This document shows, piece after piece, positions 22,303 through 33,692 of a stretch of 64,000 nt of DNA. Source of the stretch: Amylostereum areolatum (lineage: Eukaryota; Basidiomycota; Agaricomycetes; Russulales; Stereaceae). The notes beneath the pieces are model-generated. The model saw nothing but the letters and a program-made list of their open reading frames with translations. It had not been told where the DNA came from and did no database searches. How positions within the stretch are numbered: the first letter of the stretch is position 1; each line of letters starts with the position of its first letter. The translations under genes and the position numbers were made by a program. The stretch spans positions 1,312,434 through 1,376,433 of the forward strand of contig SAXG01000007.1 of the NCBI GenBank assembly GCA_012932865.1, given 5' to 3'.

Positions 22303-24645
22303 TACTGCTTGCGCAGGCGGAAGGTACGCTCATCAACTATGCTATCGACGAGGTACTCCTCCGGGCCGTCGGCGAGGACGACTGGCGCGGGGTGGGATAG
22401 GTCGTGGTCGGGAGTGAGCTCTGGGTCTGGCTCGAGGAAGGGCTTGAGAAGGCTGGAATGGAAGGTGGAGAAAAGGTTAGGGTGGGCGGGCATGTCAAGA
22501 GTATAAGATGATCTCGCAGGGTTTGCCAGCTTGACGACGTAGGGTCCGTCAAAACGCGGCATGAACTTCGCGACTTGCGTCGGGTCGCGGGCCTTGAGAT
22601 CGCGGCGGCGGTGGAAGGTGGATAGCAGCACGCGGTCGCCCTCGGCGTAAGGGATTTCGGGTGAGCGGCGGCAGTTGGCGAAGGCGGCCTGGTCAGCTTT
22701 GGCGCCGAGGAGCGAATCCGAGGCTTGCTGGAAGTCGGTCTCGATTCGATGGAGGAGGGCCTCGGAACAAACGGCATCCGAGGCGTAGTCGACGCGGGTC
22801 GAGGAGGAAAGGTCGGCGGTGAAGGGGGGAATCAGATGAGCAAGCGCCCGAGGTACACCTGGAAAGGCGAGAAACCTGTGGACGCATTAATGGTCAACAT
22901 CAGCTCAAAACGGACACGGGGCAGGGACTTCACCCAGCCTTGCTGCTGCCAGTTGACATGGAAGCGCAGGCATTGGATAACAGTCTTGTTTGTCTGCTTG
23001 CTGGCGCTGTCGGTTTCGGGGTGGTATGAGGAGGACATGGCAAGCTTGACACCGGTTAGTCGGTTCAGCGTGCGCCAGAAACCGGAGACAAAGAGCTTGT
23101 CCCGGTCGGAGACGATTTCCGTCGGCAGGCCATTCTCGCAGTACCATCGTTCAAAGAAGAGTGCTGCAAAAGTCTCAGCAGAGCAAGTCGTCCGGCAGGG
23201 TATGAGGCGGATGTCGCCACCCGCGCAGTCAGTGACAGTGGCGATGCAGTCGTAGCCATCCTCCTCCGGGAGGGGGGCCGACGAAGTCGATCACAATGTT
23301 GGAGCCACGCGAGTCGGGGACAGCGAGCGGGTGAAGGGGACCAGTTGGGCGGCGGGTGGAGGACTTCTTTCGTTGGCAGTCTGCACACGCAGGAAGATAG
23401 ATGTTAGCCAAGTCCGCGCGCATGGTCGGCCAGTAGTACGAGTCGCGGAGTGCAGAATAGCACTTGTTGATTCCAAAGTGACCGAGCGAGTCGTGCGCGA
23501 GCTCAAAGAGTGTTTGGCGGAGTTTCTGGTAGCGAGGGATGACGAGGCAGGTGCCGATGAACAGGAGGTGGTCTTTTGAGATCGATGCACCAACCACACT
23601 GTCAACAATGTCATGGAGCCGGACGCAGAAGGGGTCCGTCTTGTAACCAGCGCGAATGTCGGCCAGGACCGACGGGTTAGCGTGCAGGGTGACCGTCATC
23701 ACAGCGGTTACGGGAGGCGGGGAGGAATGGGAGAGGGTGCACACTGCAAACAGGGGGGATGTTGGTGAGTCAAGGCCAGCTGGGAGGCGAGAAAGTGCGT
23801 CGGCAACCGTGTTCTCTTCGCCCGGGACGTAGGGGATGGAGAAATCATAGTCAGCAAGAAACTCCTGCCAACGCGCTTGGCGGTGGGAGAGGTCGCGCTG
23901 TGTCAGGAAGTTCTCAAGCATGCGGTGGTCAGTGCGGACGATAAACTCGGCCCCGAGTAGATCAGTTTGCCACTTACGCAGCGCCAACACGATGGCAAAA
24001 AGTTCCTTGTCGTGCACCGGGTAGTTCAGTTCGGCACCACGGAGGGCATATGAGTCAAAGGCGACTGGCCAGGCAGTTTCCCATGTCGGGCCCCACGAGA
24101 GGATGGCACCGGTACGGAAATCGCTGGCGTCCGTTGTGACCCATATCTTGTTGTCGCCCAGGTTCCGGTGGTCTATAGTGGTCAGACAGTCGCGTGAGAT
24201 GACGAGGACTTTGATGGCATCGAAGGCGAGGCGGTGCGTGGGCGTCCAGGTGGGGAAGGCCTTGTTGGCTTCCTTCATCGACAGCGGCATGAGTATCCGC
24301 GAGTGCTCAGCCAGGCCCGGAAGGAAGTCGGCGAGATATCGGACGAGTCCCAGGAATGACCGCACATCGCGCGCGCATCGAGGGACAGGCCAGTCGGAGA
24401 TGCGGGAGGCTTTCGAGGTGTCGGCCTCAATTCCCTTCGTGGAGATGGTGTGGCCAATGAAGTTGAGTTCCGTGCAGAACAGTGCCATCTTCTTTAGCGA
24501 GCAGAAGAGGGATGCCGCATGGAGGACGTCGAGCACCAGTTGGACATTGGTGACATGTTTGTCGATATTCTGGCTCCAGATGATGATGTCATCAAGATAC
24601 ACATGACAGATACAGCCAATGAGGTGTCGTAGGATGGCCACCATG
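22303..24645 (-). pseudogene. gypsy element 2 pol: RT C-terminus, RNase H, integrase, chromodomain N-half
   Basis: Starts just left of the gag-only insert (AILRHLIGCICHVYLDDIIIW, the RT catalytic YLDD). RT thumb and RNase H follow (VTTDASDFRTGAI, VRTDHRMLENF), then the integrase zinc finger (HDSLGHFGINKCYS ... CADCQRKK). The main frame breaks near 23270-23300. Integrase pieces continue in other frames to the GPY-like region (FMPRFDGPYVVKL) and the first half of the chromodomain. Several frameshifts make it non-functional. Confidence 0.85.
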
Positions 24646-24843
24646 TGTTGAATATTCTACTGTATGCCTTGCAGTCAAGCTCTTCGCCATTACGGCATTT
24701 CCCGTGTTGGTAGCTGAACTTTAATATTCTTGGTACGATAATTGTACGCTACACGTTCCTTCTTCCTCGCGCGTTTGTACCGCAGGCAATACACCCCTAT
24801 CCATTGTCTCTCGTCCTCTCGCTCCCGTCAAGATAAACTGACA
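24646..24843 (+). repeat. 5' LTR of the gag-only element
   Basis: 198 bp, one mismatch to the 3' copy. Confidence 0.9.
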
Positions 24844-24986
24844 CAAACGCGCAGTAATTGGTTCAACTTGACGTATACTCTATTGGCCCGACGACGTCCC
24901 CTGCGCAGACCCACGAAGCCAACAAAAGACCCGACAGACCCGTGCGAAGACCCGGTGTCCCGTTCCCACCCTTCCCTCATTCCCAC

Positions 24987-25874
24987 ATGTCAACCGTATC
25001 CGACTTCCGTTCTGTCTTCCTTCCCCTCGGAGACTCGGAGCGGGCTGCCAAATGGCCAGAATGGTCAATCCGGATGGAAGCTGAGCTTATAGAGAAGAAG
25101 CTGTGGAAGGTGGTGCACGTGGAGGTGAGCCTGAAGAAGATTGTTGCGGCAGTGGATGGGAAGAAGTCGGCGGTGATGAAGACGGAGGAGGAGATTGCGG
25201 AGGAAACAGAGGTCCTGCTGGTTGGAAGGGACTCGGCAACAATGGCAGAAGCACGTGCAAGGATGATCGCTCGAGTCGAGAGGTCCGAACTCGCTCACTT
25301 CCGGGAAGAACGCGACCCAATGGTCATCTGGCAAAAGCTCATGGCTGTACACCAAGCCCGTGGCCTTGCAACTCGACTCGCACTTCGTCGGCGCCTGCTC
25401 ACGAGCGTCAAGAAGGATTCAGAATCGATGCAGAGTTGGGTCACCAGGGTGCGGGATCTGGCGCAAGATTTGCGGGAGATCAGAGTGCAGGTACCAGAGG
25501 AAGACGAGATCCTCGCACTGACGATGGGCCTCCCGGCCTCATATGAGGCGCTGGTCGTGTCGCTTGACGGCATGGCAGCGGAGAACATATCTCTCGGAGA
25601 TGTAACCCAGCGCATGGTCAATGAGGAGGTGCGTCAGGTTGACCAACTCACTCGGGCCCGCGAGAGGACGCTGTTGGATGAGGACGACGACCCGGCGCCG
25701 AATGCTGCTCTGGCTGCTGGACGAGGCAGGGCGAGTGGCACGAGCGGACCGGATGGTTGTTGGCGCTGTGGGAAGCTGGGGCATATCCGTGCATTTTGCA
25801 CTTCGGAGCCGTTCCGAGAAGGAGGACGTCACACTGCTGGCATGGCGGAACGGGTCGAGAACATTGCTTTCTAG
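24987..25874 (+). CDS. Gag of the gag-only element (UBN2 type, CCHC knuckle)
   Basis: ATG at 24987 opens a 295-residue frame ending at TAG. Capsid-like helices include KWPEWSIRMEAELIEKKLWK near the N-terminus and a RARMIARVERSELAHFREER block, as in copia UBN2 gag. A single zinc knuckle CWRCGKLGHIRAFC lies near residue 265. The frame is intact, unlike every other retroelement frame in the window. It would package RNA in virus-like particles. A protein-coding gene with no pol partner needs trans mobilisation. Confidence 0.9.
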   Translation: MSTVSDFRSVFLPLGDSERAAKWPEWSIRMEAELIEKKLWKVVHVEVSLKKIVAAVDGKKSAVMKTEEEIAEETEVLLVGRDSATMAEARARMIARVERSELAHFREERDPMVIWQKLMAVHQARGLATRLALRRRLLTSVKKDSESMQSWVTRVRDLAQDLREIRVQVPEEDEILALTMGLPASYEALVVSLDGMAAENISLGDVTQRMVNEEVRQVDQLTRARERTLLDEDDDPAPNAALAAGRGRASGTSGPDGCWRCGKLGHIRAFCTSEPFREGGRHTAGMAERVENIAF

Positions 25875-25961
25875 ATGTGTTGTAGATTTTCAGGAGGTGC
25901 AGTCACTCTTTTCGTTGTTCTTTCATGCATGCCTGTTATGGTGTCTTCGCTTGAGGAGGTG

Positions 25962-26159
25962 TGTTGAATATTCTACTGTATGCCTTGCAGTCAAGCTCTT
26001 CGCCATTACGGCATTTCCCGTGTTGGTAGCTGAACTTTAATATTCTTGGTACAATAATTGTACGCTACACGTTCCTTCTTCCTCGCGCGTTTGTACCGCA
26101 GGCAATACACCCCTATCCATTGTCTCTCGTCCTCTCGCTCCCGTCAAGATAAACTGACA
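25962..26159 (+). repeat. 3' LTR of the gag-only element
   Basis: 198 bp. It ends directly at the CCATG target copy. Confidence 0.9.
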
Positions 26160-27237
26160 CCATGCGGCGTTGGTGCGTTGACGGTGCATTGCAGCACCCC
26201 ATGGGCATGACTAGCCACTTATACAGGCCACGCGGTGTTGTCATCGCGGTGAAGGCGATGTCGTCAGGGTGCATGCACATCTGGAAGAACAAGTTAGTCA
26301 TGTCCATTTTACCCCAGATCTTCCCCTTCGCGCAGTCGGCAAGGATATCGTCAACGCGTGGGAGGGGGAACTTGTCGGGAATAGTGTTGGCATTAAGTTG
26401 TCAGTAGTCAATTACCATTCGAGGCAGTGCGACAGGGTCGGCCTTTGGAATGAGGAAGGCAGGGGAGGCAAACAGACTTGACGAAGGGCGTATGCGGCCG
26501 GCGGCAAGATGGCCATCCAGCAGGGTGCGCCATGCATCACGGTATTTGCGGGGTGAACTGTACTGTTGAGCCTTGATTGTTGCCGATGCATCCTTGAGTC
26601 GTATCCGGTGGTAGGTGTGGGTTGGCAGGCGTGTCGTGTGGGGGATGTCAGCGGGAAAGAGGTCGAAGTTCTTGCGTTTCATTTGCGCATCGAGTTCGGC
26701 GAGTTCTTGGATTGCGACGTGCCCGCACAGGAGCGAGGCAAGGTCTACGGGTGAGACATGGTCAGCAGTACGGGCCACCTCCGCGCGCAAGGGCGGGAGG
26801 ATGGAGTTGAGTTCCTCGATGACCGCCGCATGCAGCGCACGAACATCGGGAGACATTGTCGAAGCTCGAGGGATCGAATTGCGATGATGCGGGGAGGCAG
26901 AACAGAAATGAACAGGGATTGCGGGGCACGGAGCAGGCATGTCGGGGTCCATTAGGTCATACCCAGACTCCCGAACGATGCAAGAGCGATGCGCGGGCGA
27001 AATGACAATGTCATTGCGTATCAGCCACAGTAGCCCGAGAAGAACGGGAAAGGCGAGGCGCGTTACAATAAATGCTTTAACGCTCCGAGCGGTGTACAAC
27101 CCATCGGGCGATTTCATACAAAGGCGGACAAACTCGGTGGCGGAAGAAGAGACAGTGGAAGTGCTGGAGAAATCTGAAGAATTCGTAGGTATCGTACAGT
27201 CCCCCTCCCCAGAGAAAAAGGCAGAGCCGATAGGCAT
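26160..27237 (-). pseudogene. gypsy element 2 pol: protease remnant and RT N-terminal part
   Basis: Contains the C-terminal part of an aspartic protease (FPVLLGLLWLIRNDIVISP), then a linker, then RT (SSLFASPAFLIPKADP ... RMVIDY). TGA at 26400-26398 interrupts the conserved DYRQLNANT motif where CGA is expected. The frame then runs through KMDMTNLFFQMCMHPDD and WLVMPMGCCNAPS to the gag-only insertion. The protease catalytic DTG and the gag zinc knuckle are missing, probably by deletion. Confidence 0.8.
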
Positions 27238-28006
27238 CGGCTTCGGGAGGCGGAGCGTTCGTCCTCCGTGAGCTTCAGTGGCATCGCACGAGGGCGACCG
27301 GTGGTCTGTTGGTTCTGCGAGGACAACGGGCTGGACTGTGAAGACGACGGGCGGGAGGACGAGGCGGTGCGAGATCCCGATATGTTAGCGCTGCTGCCAA
27401 AGGTGCCGGCGCGTGCGGAGCGAGCAGCGGCATTGGTGGACTTGACCAACTTGATGTGCACAAGGTCGAGATCATTGACCTGCGTAAACCAGAGGTCAGG
27501 GGTCAGCGGCTGGACAACACCCTGGGAGGTCGTGTCGATGACCATCTCGAGGAGGTCGACGTTGAGGTGGGATTGAATGGTGATCATGAGCATAGTGTTG
27601 TCCATGTGGAGCGGCGACCCGGTGAGGTGAGCATTGGCCAAGCAAAGCTCATTGGCGAAGGCTTCGAATGGCATCAAACCCTGAGTCTTTGACGAGATGC
27701 TGGTGTAGAGCTTGGTGTCCCAGTTGTGACCAAGGAGGCGAGGGCGGACGAGGGCAAAGAAGGCGCTGAAGGAGAGGGTTTTGATTAGGGCACGGTTTGC
27801 GCGTACCCAGTCGTTGGTGACCTTGTCCGCGATGTACATGCAGACCTTGTCGGCCAGTTTGTCGTCAGGGACTTCGCGCTCGTCCTGGTACTTAACCACC
27901 CCGGTTTCCCACTCTGATAGTGTTTCGACCGAGCAGAAGCTGGCCGTAAGCTGGGGGGGTGCCAGGCATTGGCTTGGGTGACTATAGCATAAGACGGAGG
28001 TGCCAT
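27238..28006 (-). pseudogene. gypsy element 2 gag
   Basis: The ATG complementary to 28004-28006 (MAPPSYAIVTQANAWHPP) is followed by a shift at a run of seven C. The continuing frame (VETLSEWETGVVKYQDEREV ... SHLNVDLLEMVIDTT) has the usual gypsy gag capsid character. The expected zinc knuckle after KLTEDER is absent. Confidence 0.7.
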
Positions 28007-28297
28007 GGTGTGGACGTTGGCAAGATTGGAGTCGGAAGATGAAGAGGATGAGTGGGAGTGGGATGGGGAACAACGGAGGTCAGGGCCGGCGTCCGGGGAG
28101 GGCGGTGTGAGGGTTGAAAGGTCGGGTGAGGGTGGGAGAGGGGTGAGAATGGAAAGGTCGGGCGAGGGGGATGGCGGCAGGACTAGTCGCATTCGCGACT
28201 GGGTGACGGGACGAGAAATTTTAAGGGTGGGGGGGGAAGGGAAAAAAACGGGGGGGACGGCGGGGCAGCGGAAAAGGGCGGGGACGGCGGGGACAGT

Positions 28298-28382
28298 GGG
28301 AACAGCGGGAACAGCGGGAACAGCGGGAACAGCGGGAACAGCGGGAACAGCGGGAACAGCGGGAACAGCGGGAACAGCGGGA
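28298..28382 (+). repeat. 9-bp microsatellite-like array in the gypsy 2 leader
   Basis: About nine to ten tandem copies of GGGAACAGC, between the 5' LTR and gag of gypsy element 2. Confidence 0.9.
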
Positions 28383-28425
28383 AGAAGACAGCGGGAGAAC
28401 GAGGTGTTTGGTGTTCAAAAAAAAG

Positions 28426-28721
28426 TGGAAGCCTGCATATAATGCAGGCAACACTAAAATGAGGGAGCGGGAGCGAGGGAGTCGGGCGGTGGAGAACAGG
28501 AATGGAACATAAATTCGGGGGAAAAGAGAAGAAGAAGGCGACTAGATACAGGTGGGCAGGTAGATATAGGAGCACTGTTTGTGAGAGACAAATAGAGAGA
28601 CGTGTAAAATGGAAGGGAACGAGAGAGAAGGTGTCCCCGCAATGGGACGGCTTCGGCTTCAGGCGCGAACCTAGTGCCCGAAGAGGCGGCGCATAGAACG
28701 GCTGTAAGCGACACACTTACA
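28426..28721 (-). repeat. 5' LTR of gypsy element 2
   Basis: 296 bp. The right edge is the CCCAT copy inside the F-box gene. It is followed on the minus strand by a short leader with the 9-bp array and then gag. Confidence 0.85.
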
Positions 28722-29790
28722 CCCATTAATGTGCTCCGAGACCTCATATCCTGAGTAGTAAAGCAGCTGCGAGATACGAAGGTGCATGATAGGGGGCAGG
28801 GGGTATGAGACAAGGATATGTGTGATGCTCTTGTAGCTTCCGGACAGGGTGAGAGAGACCATGTTGGGAGTAGAAGAGGCGAGGGAGGCCAACTCATCAA
28901 ATGCGCCATCATCGAGAGCTACAATTGAGAGATGCGTGATGGTGGGGTGCAGGACGGAAGAGATGAATTCGTTCAACGAGAAGTGAACGTGGGTGGGAGA
29001 GGCAATGGCTGGAAATGGGATGGCCGTCTGATTGATGTAAAGATACCAGAGCCGGGGTAGGGTGGCAGGAAGCCGCATGCCACTATAATCAGGGGGGTAC
29101 CCGTATGTGGAGTAAATGTGCAACTCGAGCGCTTCGAGTTTCACTAGGGACTGCATGAAGACGTCCAGATCTGACCGGTCGTGAAGAAGATCTTCCACAC
29201 CGTAGTCCATGACAAACTTGTGCAATGTTGGGCCGAGCACGTGCGCCATTGCATGCAGAATGGCGTGGCGGAAAAGCGGTGTGGGAGAATGGGGGATGTC
29301 GCCAAGGAATTGTGTATAGAAAGAGAATGTGTGCACACCGGGAGGGAGGGCGGTAAAGATGGCTAGAAGGTTGGGCACATCGCACATGGAAAAGGTTGTT
29401 GGAAGATCGAGGATCAGATGGTGGATGAGGGAAAGGTTATGGGGCTCGAGGGCCGTGGCGATCAATGGGATGGTTTTGTAGTTGAGGAGAAGACATTCGT
29501 ACAGAAGTGGTGTGGCAATGGTGTTGAAGGTATGACAAACGAGGGGAAGCGCATGGCACGTTGGCAAAGAATGAGAAAAGTTTTGGATAAGAGTTGGAAT
29601 GGATATGGTGGGACATTCTGGAGGAAATCAGTCATTATCAGGAACAATGTCGAGGAGGTTGGGGACATGAGTGGCATGCTTGAAGATCTTGAGATGGAGC
29701 TCAATTGGTAGCTGACAACAATGTCACAATGAGTTGGATCGTTTCAAGTTGCAGCTCAACATGCGAGGAGAGATGACTTACGGACAACAT

Positions 29791-31407
29791 GGCCTAGTGT
29801 TTCGAGTGGACATTGAGGGGAACAGGTGAAGCACCATGGACGCGAAGTCATTTATGTGCATAACGGCATGAGCCGACGTGCAATGCCACATTGACAATGG
29901 TGGCACCAGTCAAGACTCGAGAGGCACCACATCAGCCACAACCAGCCACAGACGTGTAGGAGCAGTTTCCACCAGCCTCACTGCAATATGAGTGTTTGTA
30001 CTGTGCTCAGACCCTCCGCGCAAGAGCGGATAGCTTCTACATGAACCTGTTTACACGACAGACAGTGCTTCCTATTCGTCTCCCGATCTCACACTCCGCC
30101 AGCCTGTTCTTCCTCCTGGCCAAGGCGCATTGGATGCATGGACTGCGACCGTGACGGGACAATCTGTCAAGGTGATCAATAGCCTAGAGGTCCCGGTACA
30201 GAGCCAAAATGCGAAGGCGCTGGAATATAGTACAGAATACCTGGGGCTGAACAGAAAAATATCCACGGACTGTTCAACTTCAGCTCATGCGGTTGGCTCA
30301 GGGCTGCGAATAGGATTGCACTTGGGGAAGAGCCAGAAATTTGACGTGTCCAATTGTACATTGTACAGACAATTTACACACTCCTAAATCCCACAGCATC
30401 TGCGCCGTCCGTAAAGTCCACACAGCAAGTCCAAGACTCCACACAGCGTAAAGTAGTACGTACCGGGCTCTCGCGTGGCACATCAAATTCCAAACCCAAT
30501 CCTAGGGTTTCCCGTACTGTACCCGATCTGGAACCCGGTCAACCTGGCATCTCGGTCATTTCGTCGAGACACTTTCCTCCGCTCGTCCTACGCTATGCGA
30601 TGTGGCTACGTTCTATTGTCTATATACATGGCCTTGTTTGTGCATATCATTGAAGAAAAAATACGAGGCCGATGTGGAAGCAATTGCAATTTGAGGGTGG
30701 GATTTCCGGCAATTTCCGAAATCAACACGTGCAACACACCTCCCGTCTCACCTTTCTGCCTCTTGTTGTCGCGCAACCACATTCACCTTTCTACCACTTG
30801 TTCCACACCTTACATATGATCCCGGAATTTGATTGTATCTCACCTGTGACTCCCAATATCCTTTCCTTGCCATCCTGTGGTCCAAATATACTCTTATGAG
30901 TCACAGCCAGCCGGCTGAACTTCCAACACCCCTCCCGCATGCAGATCCAACCGCGTTGACATGGGCTATCAGGTGTGTGTCATCCTACATCCTAACAACT
31001 ATATTCATGCTCATTGTTGTTTTTAGGGATTTAATCTAAAGCTATATTGAAGCCGTATCCTGGCCAGACCAACTTTGGACCATCTGCAGTGTCGGAATCA
31101 GGATTTCGGGAGAGGGTGTCAGGGTGTCCTGGTGAGTGCTTTCCAATCTTCTATGGCATGTATCTCACACACAGAGACAGGTGGTTCGCTTGTTGGTACC
31201 CTGGATGGTCCGGTGGCGTATATGAAACAAGCATACAGATACATGGAGTCCTATTTTGGCGAGTGTGGTGTTTTACTCCATTTCCCTTCTCTCCTGTCAC
31301 ATAAATTGTTCACCACGCGGTGTACACTGAATGATACGATTTGCTGCTGCGACGTTCCGTGTGAACACCCCCCGAATCCTCAAAAAGTCAGCTTCAACTT
31401 GTTTCCC
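29791..31407. other. upstream region of the transposase gene, no other gene recognised
   Basis: About 1.6 kb with only short open frames. I looked for terminal inverted repeats matching the far side of the transposase gene and found none that convinced me. No RNA gene or LTR was seen. Confidence 0.4.
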
Positions 31408-33692
31408 ATGCTCAGTGCCCCCTCTCCTGCTCAAATGGCACACAGCTCCACCGCCGAATACCCATGCGCAGACTCTGAGGACCAAGAGGAGCGCATCCAA
31501 GCTGCTCTACATGCAATTCGTCTTGCTGGATTCAAGCTTGGTGGCCAACCCAAGCTCTCATTACGGCGAGCGGCCACTGTCTTTAACGTTCCGAAATCAA
31601 CCCTCACAGATCGTTACAATGGAGTCACTACGCGAGCTGAAGCCCATGAGCATGAACAGAAGCTCTCACTGTCGGAAGAGGCTGTCTTAGTAACATGGCT
31701 GAAGGTATGTCCGTACTAGTATGTCTCCTATATCACTGTATACTAACTAAACCTTTGCGAAACTCCAGATCATGGCGCGTCGTGGTGTTCCTTTGGATCA
31801 TCAGACACTCCGAGACTATGCGTGCAAGATTTCGAATACCGATATTGGCGAATCATGGACAAAGCGCTTCCTCAGCTGCCATCCAGATATCAAGGTCAAG
31901 TGGACAACAGGACTCGAGGAATGTCGCGCGCGTTGCTTGAACCACTCCCTTGTAGATGAGTACTTCGAGATTCTCAAGGAACTCATCATCACCTACAATA
32001 TACCTCCCAAAAACATCTACAACATGGACGAAAAGGGGGTACTCCTTGGTATTGGACAACGCATCGCCGCCTTTGTGGATCGGGACCAGAAGAATGTCAA
32101 CCATCTTGAAGACGGAAACCGCGAGCTTGTCACAATCATTGAGGCTATCTCCGCTGACGGGTTTGCTTTGCATCCATCCGTCATCTACAAGGGTGCGCGA
32201 CGTGATCTCGAATGGGGCCGAGTCAACCCGTGCAATGCTAGGTATGTGTATTTTATTTGACTCTCACCCTCCAAGCTTAAGCAATATCAGTATCTCGCAC
32301 TCCCCAAAAGGTTGGACAGATCAAGAACTTGGCAGCACATGGCTAGAGAAGGATTTTGAGCCCGCCTCAGCTGCACGAAATACAAGCGGTCGTCATCGTT
32401 TGCTCATCCTTGATGGCCACAACTCCCATTGTACCTTCCGATTCTGCAAGTTTGCTGAGAAGAACAACATCATCATCCTTTGCCTTCCTTCTCACACGAC
32501 TCATGCATTGCAGCCATGCGATGTTAGTGTTTTCGGGCCTCTTGCATCATGCTGGAAGAAAGAGGTTACAAAAGCCTCACGTGAGCTCATCTCCATTGAC
32601 AAGTACAACTTCCTATCGTATTATGTGGCGGCCCGCTCCAAAGCCTTTAAGCAAAGTACAATTCTCTCCTCATTCAAGAAGACCGGAATTTGGCCGCTGG
32701 ATGCATCTGTGATCGACCCCCGTCTGTACGAGCCATCACTCAATACAACCACGAAAGCTGCCCAGCCGATGCCAGCAGAGCTGCCTTCTATCCTCGTCCC
32801 GACTCCGTCTCCAAATCCTATCCCAACCCCATCACCATCCTTGCCTCCGACTTCCGCTACCCAGACCTCTACACCACCAGCGGACACCTCAGGCCCAGGC
32901 ACAAGTGGTACTGCTTCGTCGGCGGGATCCACCACTACAGTGTCATTCAAGTTAGCTGGACTGCCAAAACCATTACTTTATACAGCGAGTCGCAAGGACC
33001 TACGTGATCAGAACAAGGTCCTGTTTTCAATCCTCGATGCTGCCCGGGACCAGCTAGCACGGAACCATGCGCAGATGAAACTTATGGACCACGAGAACGA
33101 GCTGCTTCGGCAACGACTTTACGCAAAAAAGAAGCCGAAGAAAAAGTTCGCCAATTCTTCCCATGCTCGGCACATGACCAGTGCGGAAAACTTGGATGCA
33201 CTTGCGCTTGCGGAGTGGCAGTCAGCTATGGTGGATGTGCACAAGGAGGCCGCACCAACACTCAAGGCACAGCGAGATGCGATTGCGGACCACTACAAGT
33301 GTGTTGCTCTTGCCGAGAAAGTGGCAGAGCAACTTGCAGAACGCCGCAGAAAAGAGGAAGAAAGGGCAGCAAAAAAAGCGATGGAAGATGCAGTGAAGGT
33401 GGCGCGTGCACAAGCAAAGGAGCAGGAACGGGCCGTAAAGAAAGCAGCAGATGAAGAGGCTAAAAGGGAGCGGGCGAGGCTGAGGGAAGAGAAACGGAAG
33501 CAAAAGGCAGACGAACGTGCTGAGAAAATCGCGAAGAAAGCCGAGCAGGTCGCGCAGAAGGCGGTAGCAGCTTTGAAGAAGAAACCAGTGCCAGCACGTA
33601 AGGTGAAAGGGACATTGACCAGGCGGGGAAAGAAATCTACAAGTAAAAAGTCAGCCAAGGACCTTGAAGAGAGCAGCGGGGAGGATACTTGA
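31408..33692 (+). CDS. pogo/CENP-B-type DDE_1 transposase
   Basis: Exons 31408-31704, 31769-32241 and 32291-33692 give 723 residues; both introns are GT-AG, and ATG 31435 is an alternative start. The N-terminus has a Psq-type helix-turn-helix (KLSLRRAATVFNVPKSTLTDRYNG), then a CENP-B/Tc5-type DNA-binding region (DHQTLRDYACKI). The DDD catalytic core has Asp in YNMDEKG, Asp in LILDGHNSH and Asp in LQPCDVSVFGPL, followed by FKKTGIWPLD. The C-terminus is a Lys/Glu/Ala-rich coiled coil. Two introns and no visible TIRs leave open an active transposon, a remnant or a domesticated gene. The TGA end is itself suspicious: the frame stays open for about 50 more codons to TAG 33844-33846. Confidence 0.9.

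Larger units (their letters stand above)
24646..26159 (+). mobile_element. gag-only LTR retrotransposon, young
   Basis: A 1514-bp element with 198-bp LTRs (24646-24843, 25962-26159) starting TGTTGAATATT and ending AAACTGACA. They differ at one site (TACGATAATT versus TACAATAATT). The target duplication CCATG is exact (24641-24645, 26160-26164). A purine tract (GAGGAGGTG) precedes the 3' LTR. Only gag is encoded, with no protease, integrase or RT. It resembles the TR-GAG class described in plants and would depend on enzymes from an autonomous copia element. Confidence 0.9.
12007..28721 (-). mobile_element. Ty3/gypsy element 2 (chromodomain), host of the nest
   Basis: Two 296-bp LTRs (12007-12302 and 28426-28721) flank minus-strand gag, protease, RT, RNase H, integrase and chromodomain. 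The outer 5-bp duplication is CCCAT (12002-12006 and 28722-28726). Subtracting the two inserts leaves an element of about 5.5 kb. The pol is cut twice: within RT by a gag-only element, and within the chromodomain by TIR copy B. The LTRs differ at about eleven sites, nearly all CG versus TG or CA. It is disabled by inserts, a TGA in RT (26400-26398) and frameshifts. Confidence 0.85.
11786..29790 (-). pseudogene. F-box/LRR-like gene split by a 16.7-kb nested insertion
   Basis: Coding pieces are 29790-29782 (MLS), an intron 29781-29712, then 29711-28722, the insertion, and 12001-11786. With the retroelement and one CCCAT copy removed, the frame runs without a break from VSEHING into LQALVNMIGELRARG and stops at TAA 11788-11786. 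The protein starts LPIELHLKIFKHATHVPNLL, an F-box-like helix, and continues with LRR-like blocks; total about 400 residues. Besides the insertion, a TGA at 29630-29628 interrupts the N-terminal part and may derive from CGA. Expected role was an SCF substrate adaptor. It cannot be expressed in this form. Confidence 0.8.

Noticed and set aside
28005..28442. Gly-Thr-Ala repeat protein on the plus strand
   Set aside because: Translation of the 9-bp array in the gypsy 2 leader; antisense to the element.
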